The notes under the pieces were generated by a model that was not told the DNA's origin, did not search any database, and saw only the letters and a list, made by a program, of their open reading frames with translations. DNA of 64,000 bases from the NCBI GenBank assembly GCA_033675265.1, contig JAUJYZ010000071.1:1-64000 (forward strand), in the 5' to 3' direction. The first letter of the stretch is position 1. Each line of letters opens with the position of its first letter. The position numbers and the translations under genes were made by a program. Shown piece by piece: positions 25,976-36,914 of the stretch. Source of the stretch: Actinostola sp. cb2023 (lineage: Eukaryota; Cnidaria; Anthozoa; Actiniaria; Actinostolidae).

Positions 25976-26141
25976 AAACTAAACGAGATTTTGAGACGGC
26001 ATTGTCGTTTTATAAAGTGGCGTTGGAAGAAAATATATTCGGTATTCAGTGGCGGAGTCGCATAGCCAACACCTGGAATATATTTTCTCCCAACGCCATC
26101 ATTATAAACCGATAATGCCGTCTCAAAATCGCGTTTAGTTT
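25976..26141. mobile_element. Foldback element
   Basis: 166 bp, almost entirely two arms of about 66 bp that pair (start AAACTAAACGAGATTTTGAG) with a small loop. Non-coding. Confidence 0.75.
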
Positions 26142-26714
26142 TGTATCGCAATTCTAACAAAATGGCACGAAAATTGGGAAATACTGGTTAGTTTTTATTG
26201 ATTGAAAGCGAAAGTATCCATAAAAGCGCGCGTAATATCACGCAATCACACGCCATCGAGCACCCGCTGAAATGAAAATAACTTTTCACTCGATCTTCAC
26301 TCTTTTTTTACTAAAAAATCCTATTTCTCTTTGCGTTTTATTGAATATGGTTTAAAGAGGCAATTCTATGTTTTCTTGTTCAATTTAAAATCAAGTAAAT
26401 GACAAATTCGATGAAATGCTATCAAATTCGCACGGTTATTTTGAATCGACATCATCGGAAAATAATCAATTGCAGTGTTTTATAATCATTTACACCAAAT
26501 TTACACAGAACTTACACCATCGCTCCGTGGCCAGTGTAATTTATGTGAACATAGTTCTTTTTTTCATGTTTTTGTACGGGTTTATATTCACTCGTTGTTG
26601 GTGTAAAACACTTTCTCGCTCGTTCCTCGCTCTTTCGTGTTGTGACACAAACAACTCGTGAATATAATCCCGACATACCATGCGCGCGCTCGCCATTGGC
26701 TGGTTAAATTTCCT

Positions 26715-27590
26715 CAATCTCGTCCCCAGAGCCTGCGTTACTTTCGGCCAGCGGCGAAGAACGTAGGCTCTGGCATAATCCATTTTTGAGAGAATTTGAT
26801 TGGCTATTCCATTTTAGAAACTACGCACGCGCAAGATTCCGGAAATGAAATATATCCAATGAAAATTGAGTTGTCAAAACAGCCCGGTGTCCCAACTTCC
26901 GTTCAAAACAAAAATTAACATTTTTCAACGGTTTCATTCATTCGTGTTTCAACACATGCCTCTGCAATAAATATCTAATCTGAATCTAAGCACAGAGAAA
27001 AATCCAGTTTATCCAAGCTTATATGTATCTCGAAGTGTCTTGAAAAGTTTTCAAGCGAAGCTCAAAATTTACACGAAGATGATGGTTCCCGGTGATGGTT
27101 ATTCAAAGTACATATGTCGATCGTATATAAATCCTAATATTCTTTAGGCTAGCAACTGAAAGTGCCAATCGAGGTGCATACGAAGGCGAAAGATTCAAAA
27201 GAAATACATTTGAAGGAGACACAATAACCAGAGAAGACGAAGATGATCAGTAGATTCAAATAAACCCGTAGGAAGAACTGTTCGCGTATCCTTCTGCTGT
27301 AAAACCACTGCTTTTAATAAAGACTTCAGATACTGCGCTTCTTTCACTGTTATATCTTCTTTACCAAGTGCTTTTAAAGCGTACTCTATTCCCTAATGAA
27401 ACCCTTCGATGGATTCCACTGAAACCTGAATCGACAATTTGAATCGACAATAACCAACTGCCGTGCTATAACTTGCGCGTGCACTCTAAAACCGGAAGAA
27501 CAAGAAATCCTGTTCCCAAATATGGATTACGCCAGAGCATACGTTCTTCGCCGCTGGCCGAAAGTAACGCAGGCTCTGGGGACGAGATTG
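26715..27590. mobile_element. Mutator-like (MULE) element 1 with 9-bp target duplication
   Basis: 876 bp bounded by CAATCTCGTCCCCAGAGCC and its inverse, arms about 75 bp. The 9 bases AAATTTCCT lie directly outside both ends (26706-26714 and 27591-27599), the target duplication length of the MuDR/Mutator superfamily. No transposase. An interior stretch after a TCTTTAG (about 27153-27250) reads open in one frame but is not recognisable. The element sits about 240 bp upstream of exon 2 of the second PAN/fibrinogen-like gene. Confidence 0.8.
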
Positions 27591-29880
27591 AAATTTCCTA
27601 AAAAAACAATATAAATTATGTGAAAATCGTTCATAATTTTCGTGTAAATTAGATGAACATCGTTTTCTAAATGTTGTGTTTTATCTATTTCTGGCACGTG
27701 AATACAAAAGTTTGACTTCATTTCTCATAAACTTATATATGTTGTATCACCAACCTGGTCACTGTGGTTATTGTAGTTTCAATATCCAGGGATTGATTTT
27801 TAAAAAGGTATTGATTTAGTTTTTAATTTCAGGGTTTTCAATACCATTTGTTTGTTGTTTCTGTGTTGTTGGAAATCAAAAACATCTATCCGGAATATTG
27901 CAAGCCAATTACCAGTCGGGAAGAACATGGCTTTGCTCTGAATGGTACAGAGTTCAAAACGCTGATAACGATGACGTATGCCCTTTGTTTTCTGGAATGC
28001 CAAAACGACTTGAATTGTATGAGCATGAACTTTCACATGGTAACAAAGAAATGTGAGCTGAACGCACAGAATAAGGAGACATTACCAGAGATTTATAAAG
28101 AGAGACAAAACAGTATTTACTCGACAATCATGGACAACAGAACTCCAAGTAAGTGCCAATATCGTTTGTTACTCTGTTTTAGTGCTGGAAGACTGAAAAA
28201 CACGTCCCTGTCGTACAGCAGGAATCAGTATATCGTAGCATAGCTGTGGTTGCTATCCAAGGGGGGCAGTACATACATAAAACAGCAAAAAATAAATACA
28301 AATAGTACAGTTCTCAGCACTTTTTGGTATCTTTTCCGACCTGCTAGGGGGGCAACTGCCCCCCCCCCTGCCCCTGTGCTGTGTACGGCCCTGCCTGCCA
28401 ACATAATTACAATCGCTACTATGATTATAACCGCAACTGTTGTCATCTCGATGCAACACGTGGTCACATATACAGTCGTGCTTACTCTATATATGTTATC
28501 ATTTTTGTATATATTTTTTGTTGTAGAACCATTGAAAGGTACGAAGGCACGTCCAGCTAAGTCATGTCTAGATATACTGGTCAGCAGTCATTCTAAGGGG
28601 ACAGGCGTATATTGGTTAGACCCTCCCGACACAGGTACCCCGATTCAAGGTTTCTGTGATATGGACACAGATGGAGGTAATTATTATAAGTAATAGCATG
28701 GCTATGAGGTTGATTAGTGGTTGGAATTCCCGACGCCGTAGGCGTTTTCCTATTGTTTCTTGTAATGAGCTAGTTGTTTTCGATTCCCTTGAGGATATAT
28801 AACTATATAAAAACGATGCGTTTTCAAACGAAAATGGAGTAGTGTACCTGAACGGTGCCTTAATGTGGCCGAGGCCTAATACTCACGTATAGATGATCGA
28901 GATAATCATAATAGAACGAGGTTTATAATAACTAGATATAGCCCGGGTCAATATCTGTATGTATTACCCTTTAATTCGTAATGAGCTGGGCAATACTGGG
29001 ATACTAAAGCCCCACAAAGAACAAATAAAAGCGTGCCATGCAATCAGATACTAAAGAAGGTACGAGAAGATAAGCGAACATGTTATTGAATATTTCGGTC
29101 ACAAACTGTGACCATCGACAGCAAACTGTTGTTTGCAAACTTTTACGTTTTCTTTTCTTTCGGATTACTCAATAATGCTCTATTTAATAATATAAATATT
29201 CTAATTTATTCTCTTCTTTGGGATCATTCAGTTGGCGTCGACTATTAAAACAAACAAAAAATATGTAAAATTAAAAAAAAAACACTATGTTTCAGGAGGC
29301 TGGACGATAGTCAGAAGAACAGTCCTGCAAAGTCAAACGTTACCTAACAAAACCGCGTACTATAGTACCTATGTCGTCATTTCCGCCTTCAGTAAATATG
29401 ACCGGAACGTCCTGCCTTTACGGAGTCGCCATGTTGGATATCCTCCACAAGATGGGATTTCACCAGATTCATTTCTATTGCCATAAGAAATCAGTGGATA
29501 GAGTGGTGAGCATCATGACCACGAACAACACCGCTGGCCAGCAAGTAGTGCGGTATTTTACCGACGATGCATTTGCCCTGACTACTTTCCCTGACGCTTG
29601 TGGCTCGTTTGACAGACTTCCCGAGGACACGTCAATTCTGGCTCAGAATTGTGATAAATGGGGCAAAGATAGCGCGGGAAAAGTGCAAGTTAACAAATGG
29701 AGTCGCAATCCCATAAATGGAAGGGCTCGTTTGGTAGCGTATCCAATCGTTATTGAAACATCACCTGCTCGTGGCATTGGTTGGTTTTGGGGTAACCCCT
29801 ATCGTTTTTATTGTGATGATAGCGTTGCTAGTCCCCAGCCATACAACGTGCATGATACATTTCGTATATCCGTTCGCTAG

Positions 29881-30482
29881 TATTGTTTGTTTGATTATAC
29901 TTTTCCATAAATACAACCTCTTCATTTCTATATTATATATATAACCACTGTCCTGTGTAAAACCGACTATTTGCGATCTAATTTGCACTCTGTTTACTCA
30001 TGTTCTATTTAATACTTGGGATAATATACAAATAAATAAACATGGCTGTCACAGTTATATTTAGCACAAAACTACGAAAGTTCACATAAAGCTATTCATA
30101 TGCATTGTTACCCAACATGCTCACATTGTCACACTCTTAGCGCCATTAATTATTACTAAGATCATTGATTAAAATAGATTACAATTTATTATAGTTGTTT
30201 TTGTGACTGAAACATATTAGAGAAGACCAAATGAAAACTGCAGGAAGAAAGCCGGCTGCATTCTGGGAAATATCAATATATTAAGAAAAACCCAACCTTG
30301 CTAGGGAAGAAATAAATGTGCGATGGAATTACCATATGTGAATGATACCATGTGCTTTTTCACATTCATCAGTGCGTTGTCAAGATTGTGTTTAATTTTT
30401 ATGTTTTTTCCAATATTTCACTGAAACAAGCAAATAATAATAAATAAATAAATAAATAAATCACATCTGAATTTTATGTTCG
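29881..30482. other. 3' flank of PAN/fibrinogen-like copy 2, no further gene
   Basis: AT-rich sequence with an (AATA)n stretch near 30435-30462. Nothing coding seen. Confidence 0.5.
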
Positions 30483-31192
30483 TGTTATGGAGCAAAAGTG
30501 CAGTTCACTTAATATTCACTTGGTTTATGACTTAATTAGTTTAAACCATTTAATTAACTTTACGTTACCAAGCGGCTTGCCCATTGAAGTACAATACGGC
30601 CAGTAAGTGGTACATATGTACTGGCACACTTCTTTTGTACAGTGTACAAGTATTGATAACGTAAACAAAGATATTTATTTTGTTAGTTGACCTTCTTTTA
30701 TTAACTAAGGATTACATGATTAAATAGTTACTCGTAAACACCTGGATTAGTTTCGTGAGAACGAAGTTGTTTACGAATACTGCTAACTCCTTTCTCTGGA
30801 TGAATATTATTCTACTGCGTCATCGTATGATTCAAACTCGTAAAACTAAAACAAGCAACGACCTTGTTGGAATACTTTTACATGGTCGCGTGCCTTGTAA
30901 GCTTATCTCTTTAGTTACTTAAGTATCCAAGTAATGTACTCGATAACTTTAGTAGTAATTTTACGTCTTATACTCAAATGTGTACAGCAAAGTACAAGCT
31001 TATTACATCTTAGCAACCAATAGTATCCTAGGATGACGGCACGTGCACATTAGATTACGTTGCTAAATTAATTTCCCAGTTGACAAGTGATAAGGCACTC
31101 TGTGCAGTTGAGTACTTGTCGCCTGCTAAGTATATAATTTAATTTTAATAACCTGCCCTGACACAAAGGCTAATGTTAAGGCGGATTCCCTT

Positions 31193-31978
31193 GTGAAGTG
31201 TCATCAACAGGATAACTCACTGCTGTGTCCTTGCCACATCCTACGCCCATTACACGACCTCATATGGCTTGGCTTGCCTTGGTCAGCAAAGTCCCATATG
31301 ACCTTCCCGCGACATCATCAACCAGCAGACGATTGCTCTCACCTCATTCCATTGTTACATCTTGGTGGCCGCACCTTCATATCAACTACTTCTGGACACC
31401 TGCTATTAATCACAGAACCAATGGAATTGTCACCATTGGCTATCTACCAGTTTCCCTGCAACGTCACCTTTCAGGGTATGCAGACTGGCCTATCTAAGTG
31501 TCCGCGTCGACTTGAAGTTCTAGTGCCTCTTGTTCAACCAGGGTCGATTAAGTACATACCCTGGAATGCAGCTGCACATATTACGCACCTAAACCTCAAC
31601 TATAAGGGGATCCACATACCAGCTCCCCTTGAACTGAACAAAACAACTTTGAAACAGTTGGACCATACCTACAACATGTTAGACGGACAGTTATCTCAAC
31701 AGCTTCGTAAGGTGCGAGAGAACATAAAAAATATACATGACGCTAAGGTTACTACCACTGCCGAAGTATGTGCGTAATTGGGACTGACCATCGCCACCCT
31801 CAACAGCATCGTGTTCATTGTTATGTTGTGCCGATGTTGTCACCAATTCAGATACAGACTTATACCTGTACCTGAACCACCAGAAACACCTCAATCACCC
31901 ATGGAAATGATTGTTGTGAATGGCACCACAGACAACTGCATCGCCTGTAGTAAAACCATTCAGCCCCCTCGAAAGTGA
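31193..31978 (+). pseudogene. Envelope-like protein remnant of the retroelement
   Basis: An open stretch of about 195 codons ends in an in-frame stop at 31775-31777, and the same frame continues for 66 codons to 31978. Immediately after the stop comes a hydrophobic segment followed by a Cys-Cys and basic residues, as in a membrane anchor with a short cytoplasmic tail; before it is a helix-like heptad region. Position upstream of the 3' LTR fits an env-type gene. There is no ATG at the left end; the frame runs in from upstream, where the element is deleted. It is truncated and interrupted, so non-functional. The Env assignment rests on layout and topology, not on a specific family motif. Confidence 0.5.
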
Positions 31979-32410
31979 CACGCGTCACTAGAAGACTGTA
32001 TATAGAACTATAACTGTACTTTGACTCAATCAACGTATTGGAATTCCAACCAATAGAGCTAAGTATATTTAACACTATACTTAAAATTCGTTAAGAGAGT
32101 ATTAGCTCAGTCTGTGTGATGGAGGGCCTCGCCAGACATGCACCTAGTATACACTCTACTCTGATTGAGTAATTATATTTAACTACTATCATATTTATTG
32201 ACCCCTGGGATGTGGTACGATAAGTCCACATTGCCCAGTTGTTATGGCTCGGTCAAAGCCAGGCGGGTACTGCTCTGTGCCTTTGCTCGATATCCTGAGG
32301 ACATACTTGTGACTAGCGCAACTATAGAGGGTAATCGAGTTCGGATATAATTTAGCCTACTAGCTGTCAGTAAATTCGAAATTAGAGAATAACTCAATAG
32401 CGATCGAAAA

Positions 32411-32861
32411 ATGTCACAAAATAACGTTCTTAGGGCAGGGGGGGGGGGGGGGGGGGGGCGTGCAAGACAAACAGGCACAGTGTACCATCTGTTACGACGA
32501 GCAACAGAAAGAGACCCCAATGCGAATCCCATGCTGCGGGCAATACCTTCATGAATCCTGTCTCGCAAAGGCGTTCTAATTTACGCCTTTACACCGCGTC
32601 TGCCCGTTTTGCCGCGCTTCACTCATTCCAGTTAATAAGGGCGAGCCATTGCCTCGCCAAAACGGAAATATCCTTCGTTTTTTCCACATCTACTACCACC
32701 ATGGTAGAGATGACAACCGAAGGGTACACTCGGAGTTCTACCAGGAGGAACCTCCGGGGTTCCAACACAATCGTATGCCGGAGCAGCCACGTGCACGGTT
32801 ACGAAATATCGTACCCGTTGCCCCAGGCCCACGTGCACTCGGTTCCGTAGGCGACCCCTAG
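32411..32861 (+). pseudogene. RING-like zinc-finger remnant in the retroelement
   Basis: Reading from 32481 in one frame shows a RING-type pattern: Cys-x2-Cys (CTIC), a CCG-x3-H-x2-C segment near 32520-32550 and a Cys-Pro-x-Cys (CPFC) near 32600, followed by a basic, Pro-rich tail to 32861. A TAA stop interrupts the domain between the third and fourth metal-ligand pairs (about 32577). An upstream ATG at 32411 is in another frame and is separated by a run of 21 G, whose length decides whether it joins the RING frame. RING proteins usually act as ubiquitin E3 ligases. It lies between the Env-like remnant and the 3' LTR. Confidence 0.5.
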
Positions 32862-33239
32862 GTGGTCATGCGACCCCCTCCTGGCTGGCATGAGTACATG
32901 GCTCAGAACCACCCCCCCTCGGGTGCCACCTCACTTGGTCGCCCTGGTTAATGATGTCTATTAACCTATATTTATAGTATAATCAGTATTACATATTTAC
33001 TCTCTCATAATCGCATTTACTCACGTGGGACATTAATCTCTTCACTATCTCTTTTACCGTCTTTTGTCATAGCTTGCCTTCTTCCTTCTTTGATTCCACT
33101 CGAGGACGAGTGCTTCGAAGGGAGGGGAGTTATGTTATGGAGCAAAAGTGCAGTTCACTTAATCTTCACTTGATTTATGACTTTTAAAATTAGTTTAAAC
33201 CATTTAATTAACTTTACGTTACCAAGCGGCTTGACCATT

Positions 33240-34187
33240 AGCCATTACCTAAACGAGCAGGGGACAGGGAACGAGTTTATTGGAATTAATGCAATTATGA
33301 AATTAATAATATGACCTAAGCAAATCCTGCAATTCGATTGGCTGAGAAGAGTGGTATTTATTCGTAATAGTGGTATTTCAAGCTCTCCAGAGTGGTATTT
33401 CAAAATTGCCATGGCAACCGGTGTCGTAATCTTTTTTTTTCTAGCTGAAAAAAAAATGGCTGAAAGATTTCCCGAGATTTCCCCTGAGGAAATCGACAAT
33501 TTAGCAGAAAACGCAAAAAACAAAAACACAACAAAAAGTGCAAAAACATGGATAAAACTGGGCATCGAGTAAAGAATTACAAACAAATATTGGAACTTAC
33601 TGTGCTGAAGACCTGGATAAAACTCTTGCGGTTTTCTTTGCCGAAATACGTAAAACCGATGGGAGCGAATACGAGCCAGACAGCCTAAGAGTCTTGGTTG
33701 TACGTGGTTTGTACGTGATATTTGGGATAAATACCACTCGTGATATTTCAAAATTGTCACAAATTTCACTCGCCGGAGGCTCGTGAAATTTTGTTAACAA
33801 TTTTGAAATGTCACTCGTGGTATTTATCCCAAATATCACTACAAACCATGCTATTACCTATACTAATTAGTATCTGTGCAAAGTGTGATGTGATTTGAGC
33901 GAATTCTGTCGGAATTATAAAATTTTGAAATTGTGTCGTCCAGACAAAATTTTACAGTGAATGTATGGTTTGGCTGGACAACGTCAAAAATTTACAGAGT
34001 TTGTATGTGAAAATACACATATTTGATGCCCTCTAGCATCGTCAATATTAAGCCGAAGTTCACCAAATTTTCCAGACTAGCTAAGTTTGATCTGCTCTCT
34101 CAGAAAATGATGCCCACTTTTGCTAGATTCTTATTGAATTAGTTTTACGGACTTGGTCCCAGTCCCCTGCTCGTTTAGGTAATGGCT
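33240..34187. mobile_element. Inverted-repeat transposon nested in the 3' LTR
   Basis: The 5' LTR copy reads CTTGCCCATTGAAGTAC without interruption; the 3' copy is split at ATT by about 948 bp with 26-bp perfect ends starting AGCCATTACCTAAACGAGCA. ATT appears on both sides with one extra A on the right, a 3-bp target duplication as in PIF/Harbinger, though the match is loose. A nested foldback at 33715-33840 carries paired GGGATAAATACCACTCGTG segments. No transposase frame. Confidence 0.75.
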
Positions 34188-34921
34188 AATTGAAGTACAA
34201 TACGGCCAGTAAGCGGTACATATGTACTGGCACACTTCTTTTGTACAGTGTACAAGTATTGATAACGTAAACAAATATATTTATTTTGTTAGTTGACCTT
34301 CTTTTATTAACTAAGGATTACATGATTAAATAGTTACTCGTAAACACCTGGATTAGTTTCGTGAGAACGAAGTTCTTTACGAATACTGCTAACTCCTTTC
34401 TCTGGATGAATATTATTCTACTGCGTCATCGTATGTTTCAAACTCGTAAAACTAAAACAAGCAACGACCTTGTTGGAATACTTTTACATGGTCACGTGCC
34501 TTGTAAGCTTATCTCTTTAGTTACTTAAGTATCCAAGTAATCTACTCGATAACTTTGGTAGTAATTTTAAGTCGTATACTGAAATGTGTACAACAAAGTA
34601 CAAGCTTATTACATCTTAGCAACCAATAGTATTGTAGGATGACGGCACGTGCACATTAGATTACGTAGCTAAATTAGTATGCAAGCGGCTATTATAAAAA
34701 CCCTTGCACTGTAGAATCCACAGAGAACAATGTAAAACCTTGGAAGAAGAACATCAGTAAAAGTCATTTGAACCCACTGAAGTTGCAACTTATCTTATTA
34801 AGTACTAGCTTCGTGAGAAAGCTCTTACGTGTGACTGTCTTCTCCCCCAAAGACCTCTTCGCATTCGTTAAATAAAACTACTGCAGACCCTTGGATCCTT
34901 CCTCAGACAAGTCTTGGTGGC

Positions 34922-35577
34922 ATGCGCGCTCCCTCCGAAAATTTGAGGTATACAGTCTCTGAAATAGCATTTACAGGAAGTCTCTTGAATTAAAAGTTAG
35001 TCAAAGCTAGTCAAAAACGTTTGTAATAACATAACGAACGTAGCCGCCATTATACTATGATTGTGGGCGCAGATTTGGCCATCGGTTTAATAAGTTAATT
35101 CAACCGTGCGCTTTAAAAAACAGTTTAAACCGGAATCAAACCTCAAATTATGAATCTCATTATCCAGATTCTTGGATAGTGGAATACAAAGGATCTACAC
35201 GACTTCGGCAGAGTCTTCTTCCTTCTCTCTCTCGGGGAGGAGGTTAAAAGAAGACTCTGCTCGCAGGGTATCTAGTAGTGTAAATTTTGAGATGATCATG
35301 GAGATAGCGTTTGAAGCTAAATTGTTTTAACACAGCATCGCACACAATTGCCCAAGAAATCGTGTCATGATCATGGTTTTGGTTAAATGGCAAATATAAA
35401 ACATTCCAATAATTTATAAACATTTTTTTTAATAATCCTGTATTTATTTTCCCAAAAAAACGTGTTTATATATTTTTCCGAAGCAGTTTTCGCAAAATCC
35501 CGCGAGAAATTTTAAATTCGGGCCCAGGCCCCAATCGGCCAATTCTCTTGAATTCTCAGCCTTTTTCAGTCAAACTT
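34922..35577. other. Intergenic, no gene seen
   Basis: Contains a short inverted GAAGACTCTGC-type pair near 35205-35265. No coding signal. Confidence 0.45.
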
Positions 35578-35587
35578 AATCGATCAT

Positions 35588-36299
35588 CATTCTCGTACCC
35601 AGAGCCCGCTCGTCATTTGGTTTGTCGCTGGCTCTGGGAATCCCTGAAATTTTAGCGAATTTCATTGGCTGATGAAATCAACAATGACTGATCGTATTTG
35701 ATTGGTTCATGACATCAACAAAGATTCAAACTTGCAAGGCGAACGAAAGGAATGACAGCGACGGTTGTATTTTCATACAATGGTATTCCGTTATTGAATT
35801 ATAAAGCTATGGAAATGAGTGACTGTGTAGACATAAATTGATCTGAATTCGTAAAGGGCGATCTAACAATACATAAATTATAAAAGTAAAGTAACGGCTA
35901 CAGACACAATCGATCGTACTCGCTTTGAGTATTCAAAGGAATATTTCAATAACAAAGCGGAAGACAGGAAGGTTCACATGCAAGATTATATTAGAACATG
36001 TATTTATCGTCCAGCCTTTACCGCAACAGAGCCAGAGAAGAACCGGTGATGAACGTCGAAGGGATTTTAAACGGCTACACGAAGATAAATGTACAAACTT
36101 GTGTACTTGTTAGTTTGAATATTCAAACCAACGTAAATACTACGTAGCCAGTAGACTCTTCTACAGTACCCGCTCTCAGCGGTCTTTAGTATGAGCATGC
36201 GCTCTGACGACTTGGTCGTCAAAATTTGACGACCGAGCAACAGGGTTTCCCAGAGCCAGCGACAAACCAAATGACGAGCGGGCTCTGGGTTCGAGAATG
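35588..36299. mobile_element. Mutator-like (MULE) element 2 with 9-10-bp target duplication
   Basis: 712 bp starting CATTCTCGTACCCAGAGCC and ending with its near inverse, arms about 53 bp. AATCGATCAT is duplicated at 35578-35587 and 36300-36309. Terminal bases match element 1 (26715-27590) except at a few positions, so the two form a family. The interior has a frame of about 60 codons (35925-36113) ending at a stop that I do not recognise. Confidence 0.8.
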
Positions 36300-36309
36300 A
36301 ATCGATCAT

Positions 36310-36914
36310 CTAAGGGAGTCTGGGACTAGAAAACTTGGTTTCCCTGTGGAACAGAGGCTTGGGTACTAATGTTTTCAAAATGGCTACCAGAATTACTGTT
36401 TTTGTCGAGGAAAAGCTTGGCGAATTATCGGCATTTGCCTCGAGTCACGGCACTACGGACAAATGTCAACAACTGGTTCTTAGAATTGTATAAACACAAG
36501 AACAAGTTGTGGATTAGAAAGACCAATATAAATACAAGAAATCCCCGATGTACAATTTTTTCTCATGGACACTGGCGAGCAACAAGAAGACGATTTACTT
36601 CGTACGCTGACATTTACCATACATCGGGAGGCCATTTTAGCACGAGTTCACATGAGAAAAGCTGGTTGATAAACACTACTTGTTGTGAAAATAAATGTAA
36701 GTCAAGAAACCTTATTCATTGAACTTTTATTTCCCGATGTACAAATGTTTCCTAAGTGTTTCGTATTTACAGCATGTCTCTATAAACCTGAGGACTTTAC
36801 CGAATTTACTGTAAATTTGCCTGACCGGGAGGTCAAAATTCGACACGGTAGACTGAAAACTAGATGCTAATTAGATAATATCCCGGATATGACATCGAAT
36901 TGTGTGCGATGGTA
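36310..36914. other. 3' flank of the zinc-finger gene
   Basis: Includes two similar CCCGATGTACAA words (36543 and 36734) and short open frames without recognisable features. Confidence 0.4.

Larger units (their letters stand above)
21891..29880 (+). pseudogene. PAN/apple plus fibrinogen-like protein, copy 2 (frameshifted)
   Basis: Same four-exon layout as copy 1: 21891-21917, 27833-28148, 28527-28676, 29296-29880, with conserved splice signals and a split signal peptide (MLLKVKSIK plus hydrophobic start of exon 2). The exon sum is 1078 nt, not divisible by three: exon 4 has an extra base near 29420-29424 compared with copy 1, so the fibrinogen-like domain shifts frame after about 40 residues of that exon. 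Apart from this the exon is well preserved to its stop at 29880. Copy 2 keeps the Cys of GFCDMDTDGG that copy 1 has changed. Intron 1 is 5.9 kb, swollen by a hAT-like element, a 70-bp tandem repeat, foldbacks and a Mutator-like element. Could be a recent pseudogene, a null allele or a base-call error. Confidence 0.72.
30483..34921 (+). mobile_element. Deleted LTR retroelement with Env-like remnant
   Basis: A direct repeat beginning TGTTATGGAGCAAAAGTG occurs at 30483-about 31076 and again from 33133. The second copy is preceded by a purine tract (GAAGGGAGGGGAG, about 33116-33129), the position of a polypurine tract before a 3' LTR, and continues to a TATAAAA box (about 34693), AATAAA (34871-34876) and probable end near 34921. 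The first copy stops inside the U3-like part, so its R/U5, primer-binding site and gag-pol are deleted. The interior keeps an Env-like remnant and a RING-like remnant. The 3' LTR is interrupted by a 948-bp transposon. Family (Ty3/gypsy or BEL) cannot be decided without pol. Confidence 0.65.
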
